64,000 bases of DNA from Maridesulfovibrio sp. (GTDB taxonomy: Bacteria; Desulfobacterota; Desulfovibrionia; Desulfovibrionales; Desulfovibrionaceae): positions 3,481,001-3,545,000 of the forward strand of contig NZ_OY781616.1 of assembly GCF_963677005.1 (NCBI RefSeq). Direction: 5' to 3'. Below are positions 47,073 to 56,039 of the stretch, one piece after another. Position numbers and translations under genes: made by a program. The notes below the pieces were generated by a model. The model saw only the letters and a program-made list of their open reading frames with translations. It did not search any database and was not told where the DNA came from. Numbering within the stretch: the first letter of the stretch is position 1; every line of letters starts with the position of its first letter.

Positions 47073-48854
47073 TTACATCTGCAGACGGAAAGTGTCTGTT
47101 GACAGCTTCCGTTCGAGTCGTCTTGCCACGAGACTCATCAGGTAGCAACAAATAAAGTACAAAAATGCTATCGTGGTGTAGATTTCGAAGGGGTATATCA
47201 TCAGTCTGTTGTTCAGACCCTGAGCTACGAATGTGAGTTCAAGAACACCGATGACGAATGCCAGCGAGGTGTCCTTGAAGATGGCGATGAACTGTCCGAC
47301 AATGGCCGGAAGCATCTGCTTCAATGCCTGGGGCAGGATGATTTTGCGCATGGTCTGCCAGTAGGTGAGTCCGGTGGAAACTGCTGCCTCGAACTGTCCC
47401 GGGGGCAGGTTCTGGATGCCGGAACGAACTATTTCCGCCAGATATGCACCGGTGAAGATGGTCAGCGCAATAGTCGCGGACCAGAATACGTTCATGAACT
47501 GCCCGGTCAGGATCGGGATGAAGAAGTATATCCAGAAAATGACCATGATAAGCGGGTTGCCGCGGATTAGTTCAATGTACAGAGTGGAAGGTATGAGGAA
47601 AAGCTTGTTCCTGGAGGTGCGGCCTATGCCCACGATCAGGCCGATGAAGAAGCTTACCGAGATTGCTATAACGGACATGAGGATGGAGAAGGAGAGTCCG
47701 CCCAGTCCCCAGAGGATATCGTTCGGATCGCCGTTGGGGAATTTCCACCAGAGCATGGTCCCGAGGTTATCCCAGATAATCTGGAAATTGAATTTTGAAA
47801 CACCGTAGGCCGCCATGACCAGCAGAAAACCGAGGCAGCCGAGAAAGACGCCCTTCCACAGGTAGGACATTATTTTCATTACGGCTGAGAAAAAGGCCTT
47901 TCGTGCGGCCTGGCTGCTGGTAAGGCTGAAATTTTCCTTGCGGCTGCGCATGAACCGCCGGTGCATCCTGGCCAGGAAGGCCACCGGAGCCTCGAAAGGC
48001 CAGAAAATCATGTGCGCGATGTGGTGTCCGGCCTTCCAGCTTTTCTTGGGGAGTATCTGGAGTCGCCAGTTTACCAGAGTGAGGATGCCGGCAATGATAA
48101 GCGACAGCGAAAGGTAGATTACCGTTGCGGCAGAAGTCGCTTCAAAGCCCTTGAAGGTCAGTGATTCGATCTGCTGCGAGGACCAGCACAGCTCGGCGAC
48201 GCCGACGACCATGGCCAGAGAGGAGTTCTTCATGTTGTTCAGGAACTCGCTGCCCAGGGGCGGGATTATGGCCCGGAACGCAAGCGGCAGGATGATTCTG
48301 GTCAGGGTCTGGAAGGTGCTGAGGCCGGAAGAATAGGCTGCTTCAAGCAGACCCTTGGGGATGGACTGGATTCCGGCACGGATGACTTCCGCCATGAAGG
48401 CGCTGGTATAAATTCCCAGACCGACAGTTGCGGAGAGCATTTCGAAGTTCTGATCAAAGAGAAAGTTGCGCACGTTTTCCGGCAGGCCCATGGGCAGCGC
48501 GAAATACCAGAAAAAGAGCTGCACCAGCAGAGGGGTGTTCCTGAAAAATTCCACGTAACAGGTGCAGAAGCAGTATACCGGCTTGAACTGCGAGAGTCTG
48601 CCCAGCCCGAAAAGTATGCCCAGTCCCAGGGCGATGACCGAACTCATCAGGGTGATGCTTACTGTGAGTCCTAAGCCGTTGATGAGCATGTCGCCAAGGA
48701 CTTCTCCGTAGGCCGGATCTCTTTTGTAGAGTACGGTCCAGTCGAACTTGTAGCCGAAGTCGAAGACCCACCCGAAATAATAGACCAGGAGCCCTGTTAC
48801 AAATGCCAGACACAGGTATTGAACCCATGTTTTTTCCAGATAACGGTTGATCAT
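47073..48854 (-). CDS. Polar amino-acid ABC transporter, two permeases fused
   Basis: The 593-residue protein contains two complete His/Glu/Gln-type permease units in tandem. Each has its own EAA loop: IPKGLLEAAYSSGLSTFQ (about residues 165-185) and LPPGQFEAAVSTGLTYWQ (about 480-500). In most bacteria these are two genes (such as gltJ and gltK). Residues ~280-330, a basic loop (RMHRRFMRSRKENFS), join them. The start at 48854 follows AAGAGACAG; a TTG at 48899 is in frame without support. It is last in an operon with the binding protein and ATPase. Confidence 0.92.
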   Translation of the reverse strand: MINRYLEKTWVQYLCLAFVTGLLVYYFGWVFDFGYKFDWTVLYKRDPAYGEVLGDMLINGLGLTVSITLMSSVIALGLGILFGLGRLSQFKPVYCFCTCYVEFFRNTPLLVQLFFWYFALPMGLPENVRNFLFDQNFEMLSATVGLGIYTSAFMAEVIRAGIQSIPKGLLEAAYSSGLSTFQTLTRIILPLAFRAIIPPLGSEFLNNMKNSSLAMVVGVAELCWSSQQIESLTFKGFEATSAATVIYLSLSLIIAGILTLVNWRLQILPKKSWKAGHHIAHMIFWPFEAPVAFLARMHRRFMRSRKENFSLTSSQAARKAFFSAVMKIMSYLWKGVFLGCLGFLLVMAAYGVSKFNFQIIWDNLGTMLWWKFPNGDPNDILWGLGGLSFSILMSVIAISVSFFIGLIVGIGRTSRNKLFLIPSTLYIELIRGNPLIMVIFWIYFFIPILTGQFMNVFWSATIALTIFTGAYLAEIVRSGIQNLPPGQFEAAVSTGLTYWQTMRKIILPQALKQMLPAIVGQFIAIFKDTSLAFVIGVLELTFVAQGLNNRLMIYPFEIYTTIAFLYFICCYLMSLVARRLERKLSTDTFRLQM

Positions 48855-48934
48855 CGCGAAAACTGTCTCTTTTTTGTTTGCCGGACGTTGATACGGCAAA
48901 CGTTTCCGTAAGCTCTGTCTGTCCGGTATGGAAC

Positions 48935-48972
48935 TGATCCCGGCAGGATTCTCAAAAACCCTGCCGGAATCA
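48935..48972 (-). terminator. Intercistronic hairpin between binding protein and permease
   Basis: A stem GATTCCGGCAGG / CCTGCCGGGATC (one mismatch) with a short loop lies between the two genes. Such hairpins often lower permease expression relative to the binding protein by partial termination or RNA protection. Confidence 0.55.
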
Positions 48973-49018
48973 GCATGAATGCTTTAATCAGGAAAACCCG
49001 CAGGTCTTCCGGTGAGCC

Positions 49019-49840
49019 CTAGGGCCACATTTCGATTTTTTCGGTGAGCGGGAAGTAGTACTTGGTGTCGGGACCGTACCACTTGTTGTAGATTTTTTCG
49101 TAGGTACCGTCTTTCCACATATCCTGAATGGCGAAGTTGACGGTGTCGCGAAGTTTGGAATCATTTTCGGGCAGGCCGATGCCGTAGGGTTCGTTGGAGA
49201 AGAAGTCGCCTACGAGCTCATACTTTCCGGGAACCTGTGCTGCGTAGCCGAGCAGGATGGTGGAGTCTGTGGACCATGCGTCTGCGCGACCCATCTGCAG
49301 TGCCTGGAAGCATTCGGATTCCTTCTGGTAGGAGATAACTTTGGGATTGGGGTCACCCATTTTCTTGAGCAGGTTTCTGACGTTGATTTCGGAAGTTGTG
49401 CCCTGCATAACGGCAATTCTTTTGCCTACGAAGTCTTTGAGGTCAGCGTATTTGCCTTTGGGGGCCAGAAATTTCTGTCCGTCAAAAAAGTAGGTGATGG
49501 AGAAGTCGATGGAGTTGTCGCGTGAACGTTTATGGGTCATGTTGGAAACGGACATATCGATGCGGCCCTGCTGCAGAAAGCCGATACGGGTCTTGTTGTT
49601 TACCGGGACCTGGTCGATTTTAACGCCCATGCGTCTTGCGATTTCGTTGGCGATGTCAACATCGAAGCCGACCCATTCTTTCTTGTCGTTGTAGAAAGCG
49701 CCGGGAATGGAGTCGGTCATGATGCCGATGCGTACTACCTTGTCCTTCATGATCTTGTCATAGGCGGCACCTGCCATGGCAGTTGCTGCAAAAGCCATAA
49801 CCAGAGCGGCTGTGAGAGCCAGAGTCATAAACCTTTTCAT
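49019..49840 (-). CDS. Amino-acid ABC transporter, periplasmic binding protein
   Basis: A clear signal peptide (residues 1-23, ending AMA-G) precedes a family 3 binding fold: VRIGIMTDSIPGAFYNDKKE, GFDVDIANEIARRMGVKID, the Arg-containing substrate loop MTHKRSRDNSIDFSITY, and AVMQGTTSEINVRN. Glutamate/aspartate- or glutamine-type ligands are likely. AGGAGGAAAG sets the start at 49840. It lies between the ATPase gene upstream and the permease gene downstream in one operon. Confidence 0.93.
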   Translation of the reverse strand: MKRFMTLALTAALVMAFAATAMAGAAYDKIMKDKVVRIGIMTDSIPGAFYNDKKEWVGFDVDIANEIARRMGVKIDQVPVNNKTRIGFLQQGRIDMSVSNMTHKRSRDNSIDFSITYFFDGQKFLAPKGKYADLKDFVGKRIAVMQGTTSEINVRNLLKKMGDPNPKVISYQKESECFQALQMGRADAWSTDSTILLGYAAQVPGKYELVGDFFSNEPYGIGLPENDSKLRDTVNFAIQDMWKDGTYEKIYNKWYGPDTKYYFPLTEKIEMWP

Positions 49841-49915
49841 TCTTTCCTCCTGCGTGGAAGTAGACGTAGAGTATACAAAAAAGCGGAGTTCCGACACCGG
49901 AACACCGCCTGCTGC

Positions 49916-50644
49916 CTAATGTGATAGAATCTTGCTCAGGAAGAGTTTGGAACGCTCGTGCTGAGGGTTGTTGAAAAATTCTTCCGGTGTGTTCTCTTCG
50001 ATAAGGGTCCCTTCATCCATGAACAGCACCCTGTCGGCGACTTCCCTGGCAAATCCCATTTCGTGTGTTACGCAGACCATGGTCATGCCTTCGCGAGCCA
50101 GCGCTTTCATTACATCCAGAACCTCGTTGATCATTTCCGGGTCGAGAGCCGAGGTCGGTTCGTCAAAGAGCATGATGTTCGGCCGCATGGCCAGTCCCCG
50201 GGCAATGGCTACGCGCTGCTGCTGGCCTCCGGAAAGCTGGGAGGGATAATCCCCGGCCTTGTCGGGAATGTTGACCTTGGAGAGGAGCTCCATGGCCAGT
50301 TCAACCGCTTCTTTGCGCTTCATGTTCCGCACCATTGTCGGTGCCAGTATGATATTTTCCAAAACCGTCATATGCGGATAGAGGTTGAAAGACTGGAAGA
50401 CGAACCCTATCTCGGCGCGGAGCATAGGAAGATTGACTCTCGGGTCATTCACGTTCATGCCTTCTACAAGAATTTCACCTTCCTGAATGGGTTCAAGGCG
50501 GTTTATGCACCGGATCATGGTGCTTTTACCGGATCCTGAAGGGCCGCAGACAACCACCACCTCGCCTTTCTCAATTGTGAGATTGAGATTTCTCAGGGCG
50601 TGGTATTCACCGTAGTACTTATTGACGCTGTTAAATTTTATCAC
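49916..50644 (-). CDS. Polar amino-acid ABC transporter, ATP-binding protein
   Basis: This 242-residue ATPase of the GlnQ/HisP group energises the import system. It has Walker [16 protein letters not shown], the Q-loop segment [17 protein letters not shown], the signature [16 protein letters not shown] and Walker [13 protein letters not shown]. The start is GTG at 50644 (GTG ATA AAA) behind a weak purine run. It is first in the operon, 75 bp before the binding-protein gene, which is the order seen in several glutamate/glutamine systems. Confidence 0.94.
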   Translation of the reverse strand: MIKFNSVNKYYGEYHALRNLNLTIEKGEVVVVCGPSGSGKSTMIRCINRLEPIQEGEILVEGMNVNDPRVNLPMLRAEIGFVFQSFNLYPHMTVLENIILAPTMVRNMKRKEAVELAMELLSKVNIPDKAGDYPSQLSGGQQQRVAIARGLAMRPNIMLFDEPTSALDPEMINEVLDVMKALAREGMTMVCVTHEMGFAREVADRVLFMDEGTLIEENTPEEFFNNPQHERSKLFLSKILSH

Positions 50645-51092
50645 TTTTGTACAAATCCCGTAAAAAATTATTCTGAAGCGGACGAAAACGGGTTATCAAA
50701 TGGAACAAAATTCGGCAAGTTTTCACTCATTCCGGATTAAAATGCGTTTTTTTGCAGAATCGCGAATTATGTATCCTGATAAAAATCATTTTTGTTAAAA
50801 AACACCCCCGCTTTTCCTGCGATAAGCAAAACCACACAATTTTGTTTTTTGCGTATCACGAAATTAATTTTGTTTTCTTTGCGTTTTCGCTAGAAATTGT
50901 CCATTTTAATCAACATCAGTGAAAGAAAAGGGCCCAAAGTGTTTGTGTATGATTTCAGCCCGATCCGCTGATGTGATTCGGTTTCAGGTAGCTCTTGCCA
51001 AATATATTCCAATAAACAGCAACCTGCGACTTTTATCAACATGCAATATATATTAAGTTGAAAAGGTTTCGACTTAGAGATATGAAAAAGCC
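50645..51092. other. AT-rich divergent intergenic region
   Basis: 450 bp between the ABC operon and the sigma-54 activator. It has an imperfect direct repeat, AATTTTGTTTTTTGCGT at 50838-50854 and AATTTTGTTTTCTTTGCGT at 50866-50884, a candidate regulator site. No gene is supported. Confidence 0.5.
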
Positions 51093-52535
51093 ATGCCTGA
51101 CAGCACATTACTATTCATAGCCGAACCTCAGTCCGTTACCTCCGTTTTTTCCCCCCTCAAGGAGGCGGGATATCAGGCCGGGCTTGCCGATAATCTGGCC
51201 GGAGCCATTAATTTCATAAAAAAATCGAAACCGTGCCTGATCTTTACAAGACCGGTAATGCAGGGCTATTCCGCACAGGCTCTTCTTGCCGAAGCTGTCA
51301 ATATTGAAAATTTCCCTCCGGTTGTTGTCTTTTCCCGCAGCGGATCAGCAGACGAAGCGCGCAGGTACATGGAGCTCGGCGCTCGTGATTATTGGCTGGA
51401 ACCCCTGTCCTGGGAGAAAATCAAGCTCATGCTTCCGGATGAGCGTCCTCCGGCCATGCCATCCGAAGAGGATCTGGGAGACCCGCAGCCGGGAGCTGGT
51501 TCGCAGGGAACGCAGGGGCGGTATCAGGTAATCGGCCGTCACCCGGCGATGATGCGTGTGCTCGGCCTTGCCAGACAGGTGGCCAAATCCAAGGCCACGG
51601 TGCTCATTTCCGGTGAATCCGGAACCGGTAAGGAAATGTTCGCGCGGTTTCTGCATCATCATTCCGACCGCAGTGACAAGCCTTTTGTCGCCATAAACTG
51701 CGCCGCCCTGCCTGAACATCTTTTGGAATCAGAACTTTTCGGCCATGAAAAAGGAGCCTTTACCGGTGCAATCAGCCGTAAGCTCGGAAAATTCGAGCTT
51801 GCATCGGGCGGCACCATTCTTCTTGATGAAATAACCGAAATGGACCTCGGGTTGCAGGCCAAGCTGCTGAGGGTGCTGCAGGAAGGGGAAATAGACCGCG
51901 TTGGCGGTGTGGATACGGTTAAAGTGGATGTCCGCGTGCTGGCGACCACCAACCGGGCCATTGAGGAGACGGTAAAGGAAGGGAAATTTCGGCAGGACCT
52001 TTTCTACCGGCTCAATGTCATTCCCCTGAAACTCCCTGCTCTGGCCCAGCGCGGTGAAGACGTCCTGTTGCTGGCCAAATTTTTCGTGGATAAGAACTGC
52101 TCTGAATACGGGCTCAAACCGTTGGAATTTTCCGATGAAGCCGTTAAATGGCTTCTCGGCTATGAATGGCCGGGAAACGTTCGCGAGTTGCAGAACCTGA
52201 TGGAGAGAGCGGTTCTTCTGGCCGGCAGCGGTCCCATTGAATCGAGACATTTCCTGAACGATCCCGATGCTTGGATGCCCGAGGAAGAGTTTGTGAACGC
52301 CGAGCCCGGTTCCGCTATGGGGCTCTCGGGTGATGGAGACTCTGCGTCCGGCGAGGCCGGCGTCGCCGCTTCATTCGATCTTATGCCCATTTCCGAGATG
52401 GAAAAGAAGATGATAATAAAAAGTCTTGATCAGACGCAGGGCAACCGTACCAAGGCAGCAGAACTTCTGGGCATATCCGTACGCACCCTGCGCAACAAGC
52501 TTAATGACTACAAAAAGCAGGGGTTGGACCTGTAA
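51093..52535 (+). CDS. Sigma-54-dependent activator with a phosphorylation-dead receiver
   Basis: The 480-residue protein has the NtrC layout. The AAA+ domain has Walker A GESGTGKE (175-182), the sigma-54-contacting GAFTGA (222-227) and ILLDEITEMDLGLQAKLLRV; a Fis-type HTH ends it (GNRTKAAELLGISVRTLRNKL). The N-terminal ~120 residues have the receiver fold, but the acceptor Asp position is R53 (FTRPVMQG), the acidic pair is IAEPQ, and the conserved Lys is E104 (WLEPL). It must therefore be controlled otherwise, as in FleQ/FlrA-type regulators. The degP gene follows. Confidence 0.93.
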   Translation: MPDSTLLFIAEPQSVTSVFSPLKEAGYQAGLADNLAGAINFIKKSKPCLIFTRPVMQGYSAQALLAEAVNIENFPPVVVFSRSGSADEARRYMELGARDYWLEPLSWEKIKLMLPDERPPAMPSEEDLGDPQPGAGSQGTQGRYQVIGRHPAMMRVLGLARQVAKSKATVLISGESGTGKEMFARFLHHHSDRSDKPFVAINCAALPEHLLESELFGHEKGAFTGAISRKLGKFELASGGTILLDEITEMDLGLQAKLLRVLQEGEIDRVGGVDTVKVDVRVLATTNRAIEETVKEGKFRQDLFYRLNVIPLKLPALAQRGEDVLLLAKFFVDKNCSEYGLKPLEFSDEAVKWLLGYEWPGNVRELQNLMERAVLLAGSGPIESRHFLNDPDAWMPEEEFVNAEPGSAMGLSGDGDSASGEAGVAASFDLMPISEMEKKMIIKSLDQTQGNRTKAAELLGISVRTLRNKLNDYKKQGLDL

Positions 52536-52621
52536 CCGTTTTGTCTTTTCATTCCCCGCGGGGGGCAATACACACCCGGATCACGGAATTAATCCGGTCC
52601 GGGACAATCCTTTGATCTGCC

Positions 52622-53974
52622 ATGAAGAAGTTAATCCTATTCCCGGTTTTTGCCTTACTGTTTGTTCTTGTTTCCTCTTTTACAGTCTGCGCTTCAGGCG
52701 GAGATTCCCTGCGCATAACTCCAGTGGTCAGGGCCGTGCAGCAGACCGCTCCGGCAGTTGTAAACATAACAGTAACCAGTGTGGTGGAACGCGGAGTTTC
52801 GCCTTTCGGGCAGATGTTCGGCGGTGATCCGTTCGATTCATTTTTTAATGGTTTCCAGACCAGAAAGCAGAAGTTCAGGGCCACCAGCACCGGCTCGGGC
52901 GTCATCATCAACGGGCATGACGGACTTATACTGACCAACGCGCATGTGCTGGCCGGCGGAAGCGATATCAAGGTCCGCACGATAAACGGACACGAGTACG
53001 AGGCCGAGATTGTCGGTTCGGATGCAGATTTCGATCTTGCCGTGCTCAAGATAAAAGGTGCTGGAAATCTTCCGCAGGTAAAGATGGGCGATTCATCGGA
53101 TATTTATATCGGCGAGACAGTCATCGCCATCGGCAACCCGTTCGGATACACCCATACGGTTACCACCGGCGTTGTTTCCGCGCTTAAGCGTACCGTCAAA
53201 TCCCAGCAGGGCACTTTCACGGATTTCATCCAGACCGATGCGGCCATCAATCCCGGCAACAGCGGAGGGCCGCTGCTCAACATCATGGGCGATCTGATCG
53301 GTATCAATACTTCCATCCAGGCCAGAGCCGAAGGCATCGGTTTTGCCATTCCCGTCAATAGGGCCAAAAGAGTTGTCAAGGAACTGCTTGCTTCCGGCAG
53401 GGTTTCTCCGGTCTGGCTGGGAGTAAGCGGGCAGGATCTTGATCAGGGTGCCGCCAGTTATTTCGGTTTGTCCCATGTGCACGGCCTGTTGGTGACCGAA
53501 GTCTACAAAGGGACTCCGGCATCCAAAGCCGGACTTGTTCCCGGAGATGTGATTCTTTCGATCGACGGTATAGAAGTAGAGGACAAGGACAGTTATCTTT
53601 CTTTGCTCCGGGGGCAGACCCGCGGCGAAAAAGTTGTTCTTGAAGCTCTCCATGCCGGATCGGTTTCCAAAGTGCGTCTTTATCCGCAGTCCCTTTCCTC
53701 CGCACAGTTGCGCGGTCTGGCCTGGGGGCGCTGGGGAATGGCTGTGAACCGCGACAGCAGAGGAAGGGGCGTTCTGGTTGAAAAAGTATCCCCCAACAGC
53801 CCGTCCGCCAGACTCGGACTTCAGCCGGGTGACAAGATTCATCAGATCGGCAACCGCATGGTCGGCTCTCAGCAGGACTTTCTGGATTCCTTCCTGCGCT
53901 ATCGCATGAGCAATAAAGTAATGCTCAAGGTTCAGCGGGGCCGGAATTTCTATTACGTGAAGCTTAATTCATAA
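52622..53974 (+). CDS. degP: Do-type periplasmic serine endoprotease (DegP/HtrA family)
   Basis: A signal peptide (residues 1-24, CAS) leads into a trypsin-like domain with the triad H108 (LTNAHVL), D138 (DADFDLAVLK) and S214 (NPGNSGGPLL). Two PDZ domains follow, at about 260-345 (GLLVTEVYKGTPASKAGLVPGD) and 355-445 (GVLVEKVSPNSPSARLGLQPGD). This is the quality-control protease and chaperone of the periplasm. It lies 86 bp downstream of the sigma-54 activator on the same strand. Repeat copy D follows. Confidence 0.94.
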   Translation: MKKLILFPVFALLFVLVSSFTVCASGGDSLRITPVVRAVQQTAPAVVNITVTSVVERGVSPFGQMFGGDPFDSFFNGFQTRKQKFRATSTGSGVIINGHDGLILTNAHVLAGGSDIKVRTINGHEYEAEIVGSDADFDLAVLKIKGAGNLPQVKMGDSSDIYIGETVIAIGNPFGYTHTVTTGVVSALKRTVKSQQGTFTDFIQTDAAINPGNSGGPLLNIMGDLIGINTSIQARAEGIGFAIPVNRAKRVVKELLASGRVSPVWLGVSGQDLDQGAASYFGLSHVHGLLVTEVYKGTPASKAGLVPGDVILSIDGIEVEDKDSYLSLLRGQTRGEKVVLEALHAGSVSKVRLYPQSLSSAQLRGLAWGRWGMAVNRDSRGRGVLVEKVSPNSPSARLGLQPGDKIHQIGNRMVGSQQDFLDSFLRYRMSNKVMLKVQRGRNFYYVKLNS

Positions 53975-53995
53975 AAATACATTTAAGGTATTGAA

Positions 53996-54080
53996 TTTGA
54001 TGCGCTTAGCGCTTTTGAGAATTTGACTTCGCCGCCAGCGGCCAAAGGGGATAATCCCCTTTGGAATCCCTAATAGTTTA
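53996..54080 (+). repeat. Intergenic triple-hairpin element, copy D
   Basis: Forward copy with a perfect third stem (CCAAAGGGGA-TAA-TCCCCTTTGG), a first stem of GCGCTTAGCGC and a middle GCCGCCAGCGGC. It starts 21 bp past degP between convergent genes, with no separate terminator visible, so here the third stem may serve as one. Confidence 0.88.
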
Positions 54081-54188
54081 AGGCCCCGGCAGGCCTTGCC
54101 GTCGCTTAACTAAGAGCTTTGCTTTGAGTTTTAGCGACCTGTTGAAAGCAGAGATGTCGCCGAGGCTTTTAATGTCTAATTATTCAGG

Positions 54189-55418
54189 TTATCGGCGAGT
54201 GTCGGCTGCTTCCCGGTACACTCTGTCCACGCGGTCGAAGATTTTTTCCCATGTGTAGGGCTTGGAAACGGATTGAATGTAATCAAGATCCGGCCCGGCT
54301 CCTCCCAGAATGTCCTCAAAAGCCTCGGCAAGAGTTTCCGCCAGTTTACTTTCGAGCGCGGGCTCGTCTTCCGGGTAGGGGCGGTCCACGGTCATGAGCG
54401 CGGGCAGTTTTACCATGCGCACCATGGACGGATGCGCTGGCGTGAACAGCATTCGCGATCCGGGCAGGTCAGTGGTTATTATCCGACAGCCGCAGGCCAG
54501 TGCTTCCAGCAGCACCAGCGGCACCCCTTCGTAAAAGGACGGCAGCACGAAAATATCCGATTCCCGCATCAGGTCGGCAAGTTCACGGTGCGAAAGAATT
54601 CCGTGGACGGTCACTTTGTCGCCAAGCTCTGCCGCCAGTTCCAGACAAAGCCTCTTTTCCGCTCCGCTTCCGCCTCCAACAAGATGAAGGTGGAATTTTC
54701 TGTTTTTGAGCCGCGTCAGGCTTTTCAGCAGCCAGGGAACACCCTTGCTGGCGCCCAGTTTTCCGGCGTAAAGGAGCCGGACTTCCGCAGACCGCCTCTT
54801 GGTGCAGTCATGATGGAAGCAACTGCTGTTGAATCCTCCGCTGATTACGGATACCCGGTCTTCGGGATAATCCAGCAATCCGCAGACAGCCTGCTTCTGA
54901 TCTTCGGACAGGGCTATTATCCGGTCTATTCCGGATAGTGATCCCTTTAGGGAACGGCCGAGTTCCGGGCAGAGTCTGTGCTGCCGCAGGCAGGTGCCGT
55001 GGCAGGTTGTCACCATGGGAAGGCGGGGTGCGACTTCACGGGTCACCGCCGAAGCCATCCATAAATGATTTGTGTGGACCACGTCCGGTTTGAAGGATGT
55101 GACCGCCCGGCCTATTTCCCGCCGGAAAGCGTTTTTGTAGCTTTCGATCTGTTGCGGGGTCAGGGATGAGCAGACCGTGCTTGAATAGGGCATGACGTCG
55201 CTCATGCCTACAATAGGGAAATCCAGATCGTGCCCGAAGCGGACAAAACAACAATTCTCCGGCGGGAGCACGGTTGTCGGCAGTCTGAAATCGTGCTCGG
55301 TACCGGCCACCAGAAAATTTTCATTTCCTCTGCTGCCGCTTTGCCTGATCATTTCCAGTACGTACTTGCCGCTGCCCGTGAAATCGGGTGTCTGGCTGAT
55401 GACGTGTAGTACTTTCAT
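54189..55418 (-). CDS. Glycosyltransferase family 4 protein
   Basis: The 409-residue GT-B protein starts VLHVISQTPDFTGSGKYVLEM, typical of the N-terminal acceptor domain. It has LLYAGKLGASKGVPWLLKSL in the donor domain and the EX7E motif FEGVPLVLLEALACGCRII with SDIFVLPSFYEG before it. There is no membrane segment. It is last in a minus-strand operon with cinA/pncC, an OprB-like porin and thpR. It probably builds an envelope polysaccharide; the specific sugar is unknown. Confidence 0.9.
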   Translation of the reverse strand: MKVLHVISQTPDFTGSGKYVLEMIRQSGSRGNENFLVAGTEHDFRLPTTVLPPENCCFVRFGHDLDFPIVGMSDVMPYSSTVCSSLTPQQIESYKNAFRREIGRAVTSFKPDVVHTNHLWMASAVTREVAPRLPMVTTCHGTCLRQHRLCPELGRSLKGSLSGIDRIIALSEDQKQAVCGLLDYPEDRVSVISGGFNSSCFHHDCTKRRSAEVRLLYAGKLGASKGVPWLLKSLTRLKNRKFHLHLVGGGSGAEKRLCLELAAELGDKVTVHGILSHRELADLMRESDIFVLPSFYEGVPLVLLEALACGCRIITTDLPGSRMLFTPAHPSMVRMVKLPALMTVDRPYPEDEPALESKLAETLAEAFEDILGGAGPDLDYIQSVSKPYTWEKIFDRVDRVYREAADTRR

Positions 55419-55428
55419 GGGTGCCCGG

Positions 55429-56010
55429 TCAGTTGCCCGATTGCACGCCGGGCATTACACCGTAGCGATGCAGCACGGAATAGATAGGGCCTTCCGGAGT
55501 AAGTGTGCTCTTATACAGGGCGAAGCTGTCCAGTTGTGCCGGATCCAGTTCCAGCCGTCCGATTCGTTCTGCCAGTGCCGCCCAGTCGTCAGCCGCCTGT
55601 TTTTTTATGCGTCCAAGAGTCAGGTGGGCGTGGCACGTCTTTCTGTTTCGCTCGTATCCCAAAGCTACAAGGCTGCTGTCCACAAGTTCCGCATTCGCGC
55701 AGAATTGTTTTGCTCCGCGCTCAAGGTCTATCCAGATTATATGCGGGTTATCCATGCCGGGGAAAAATCCAGCTTTTCCTGCTGATATTTCAAAGGGTGC
55801 GGTTTTCAGTTCGGAGAGAGTTTTATGCAGGGCAGGGATATCCGTTTCCGGAATATTTCCGATAAATCTGAGGGTAAAATGCATGTTTTCAGGGCGGACC
55901 CAGGATATCCTTGATTCAAGCCCCTCGCTGAATCCGTCCATGGCTTCGCCGATGATCTTTTTCCAGTGTTCAGGAACAGGGTGTGCAATAAATGTTCTTA
56001 TCTTTTTCAT
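55429..56010 (-). CDS. thpR: RNA 2',3'-cyclic phosphodiesterase (ThpR, LigT family)
   Basis: ThpR hydrolyses 2',3'-cyclic phosphates on RNA ends; older names tie it to 2'-5' RNA ligation. The 193-residue protein has the two HxTx motifs that define the 2H superfamily: HFTLRFIG near residue 44 and HLTLGRIKK near residue 127. The next gene downstream starts 10 bp later and the porin lies 29 bp upstream, so it is part of the operon. Confidence 0.92.
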   Translation of the reverse strand: MKKIRTFIAHPVPEHWKKIIGEAMDGFSEGLESRISWVRPENMHFTLRFIGNIPETDIPALHKTLSELKTAPFEISAGKAGFFPGMDNPHIIWIDLERGAKQFCANAELVDSSLVALGYERNRKTCHAHLTLGRIKKQAADDWAALAERIGRLELDPAQLDSFALYKSTLTPEGPIYSVLHRYGVMPGVQSGN

Positions 56011-56039
56011 TGTATCCCAGCCCGTTAAAGTGTTTTTGA

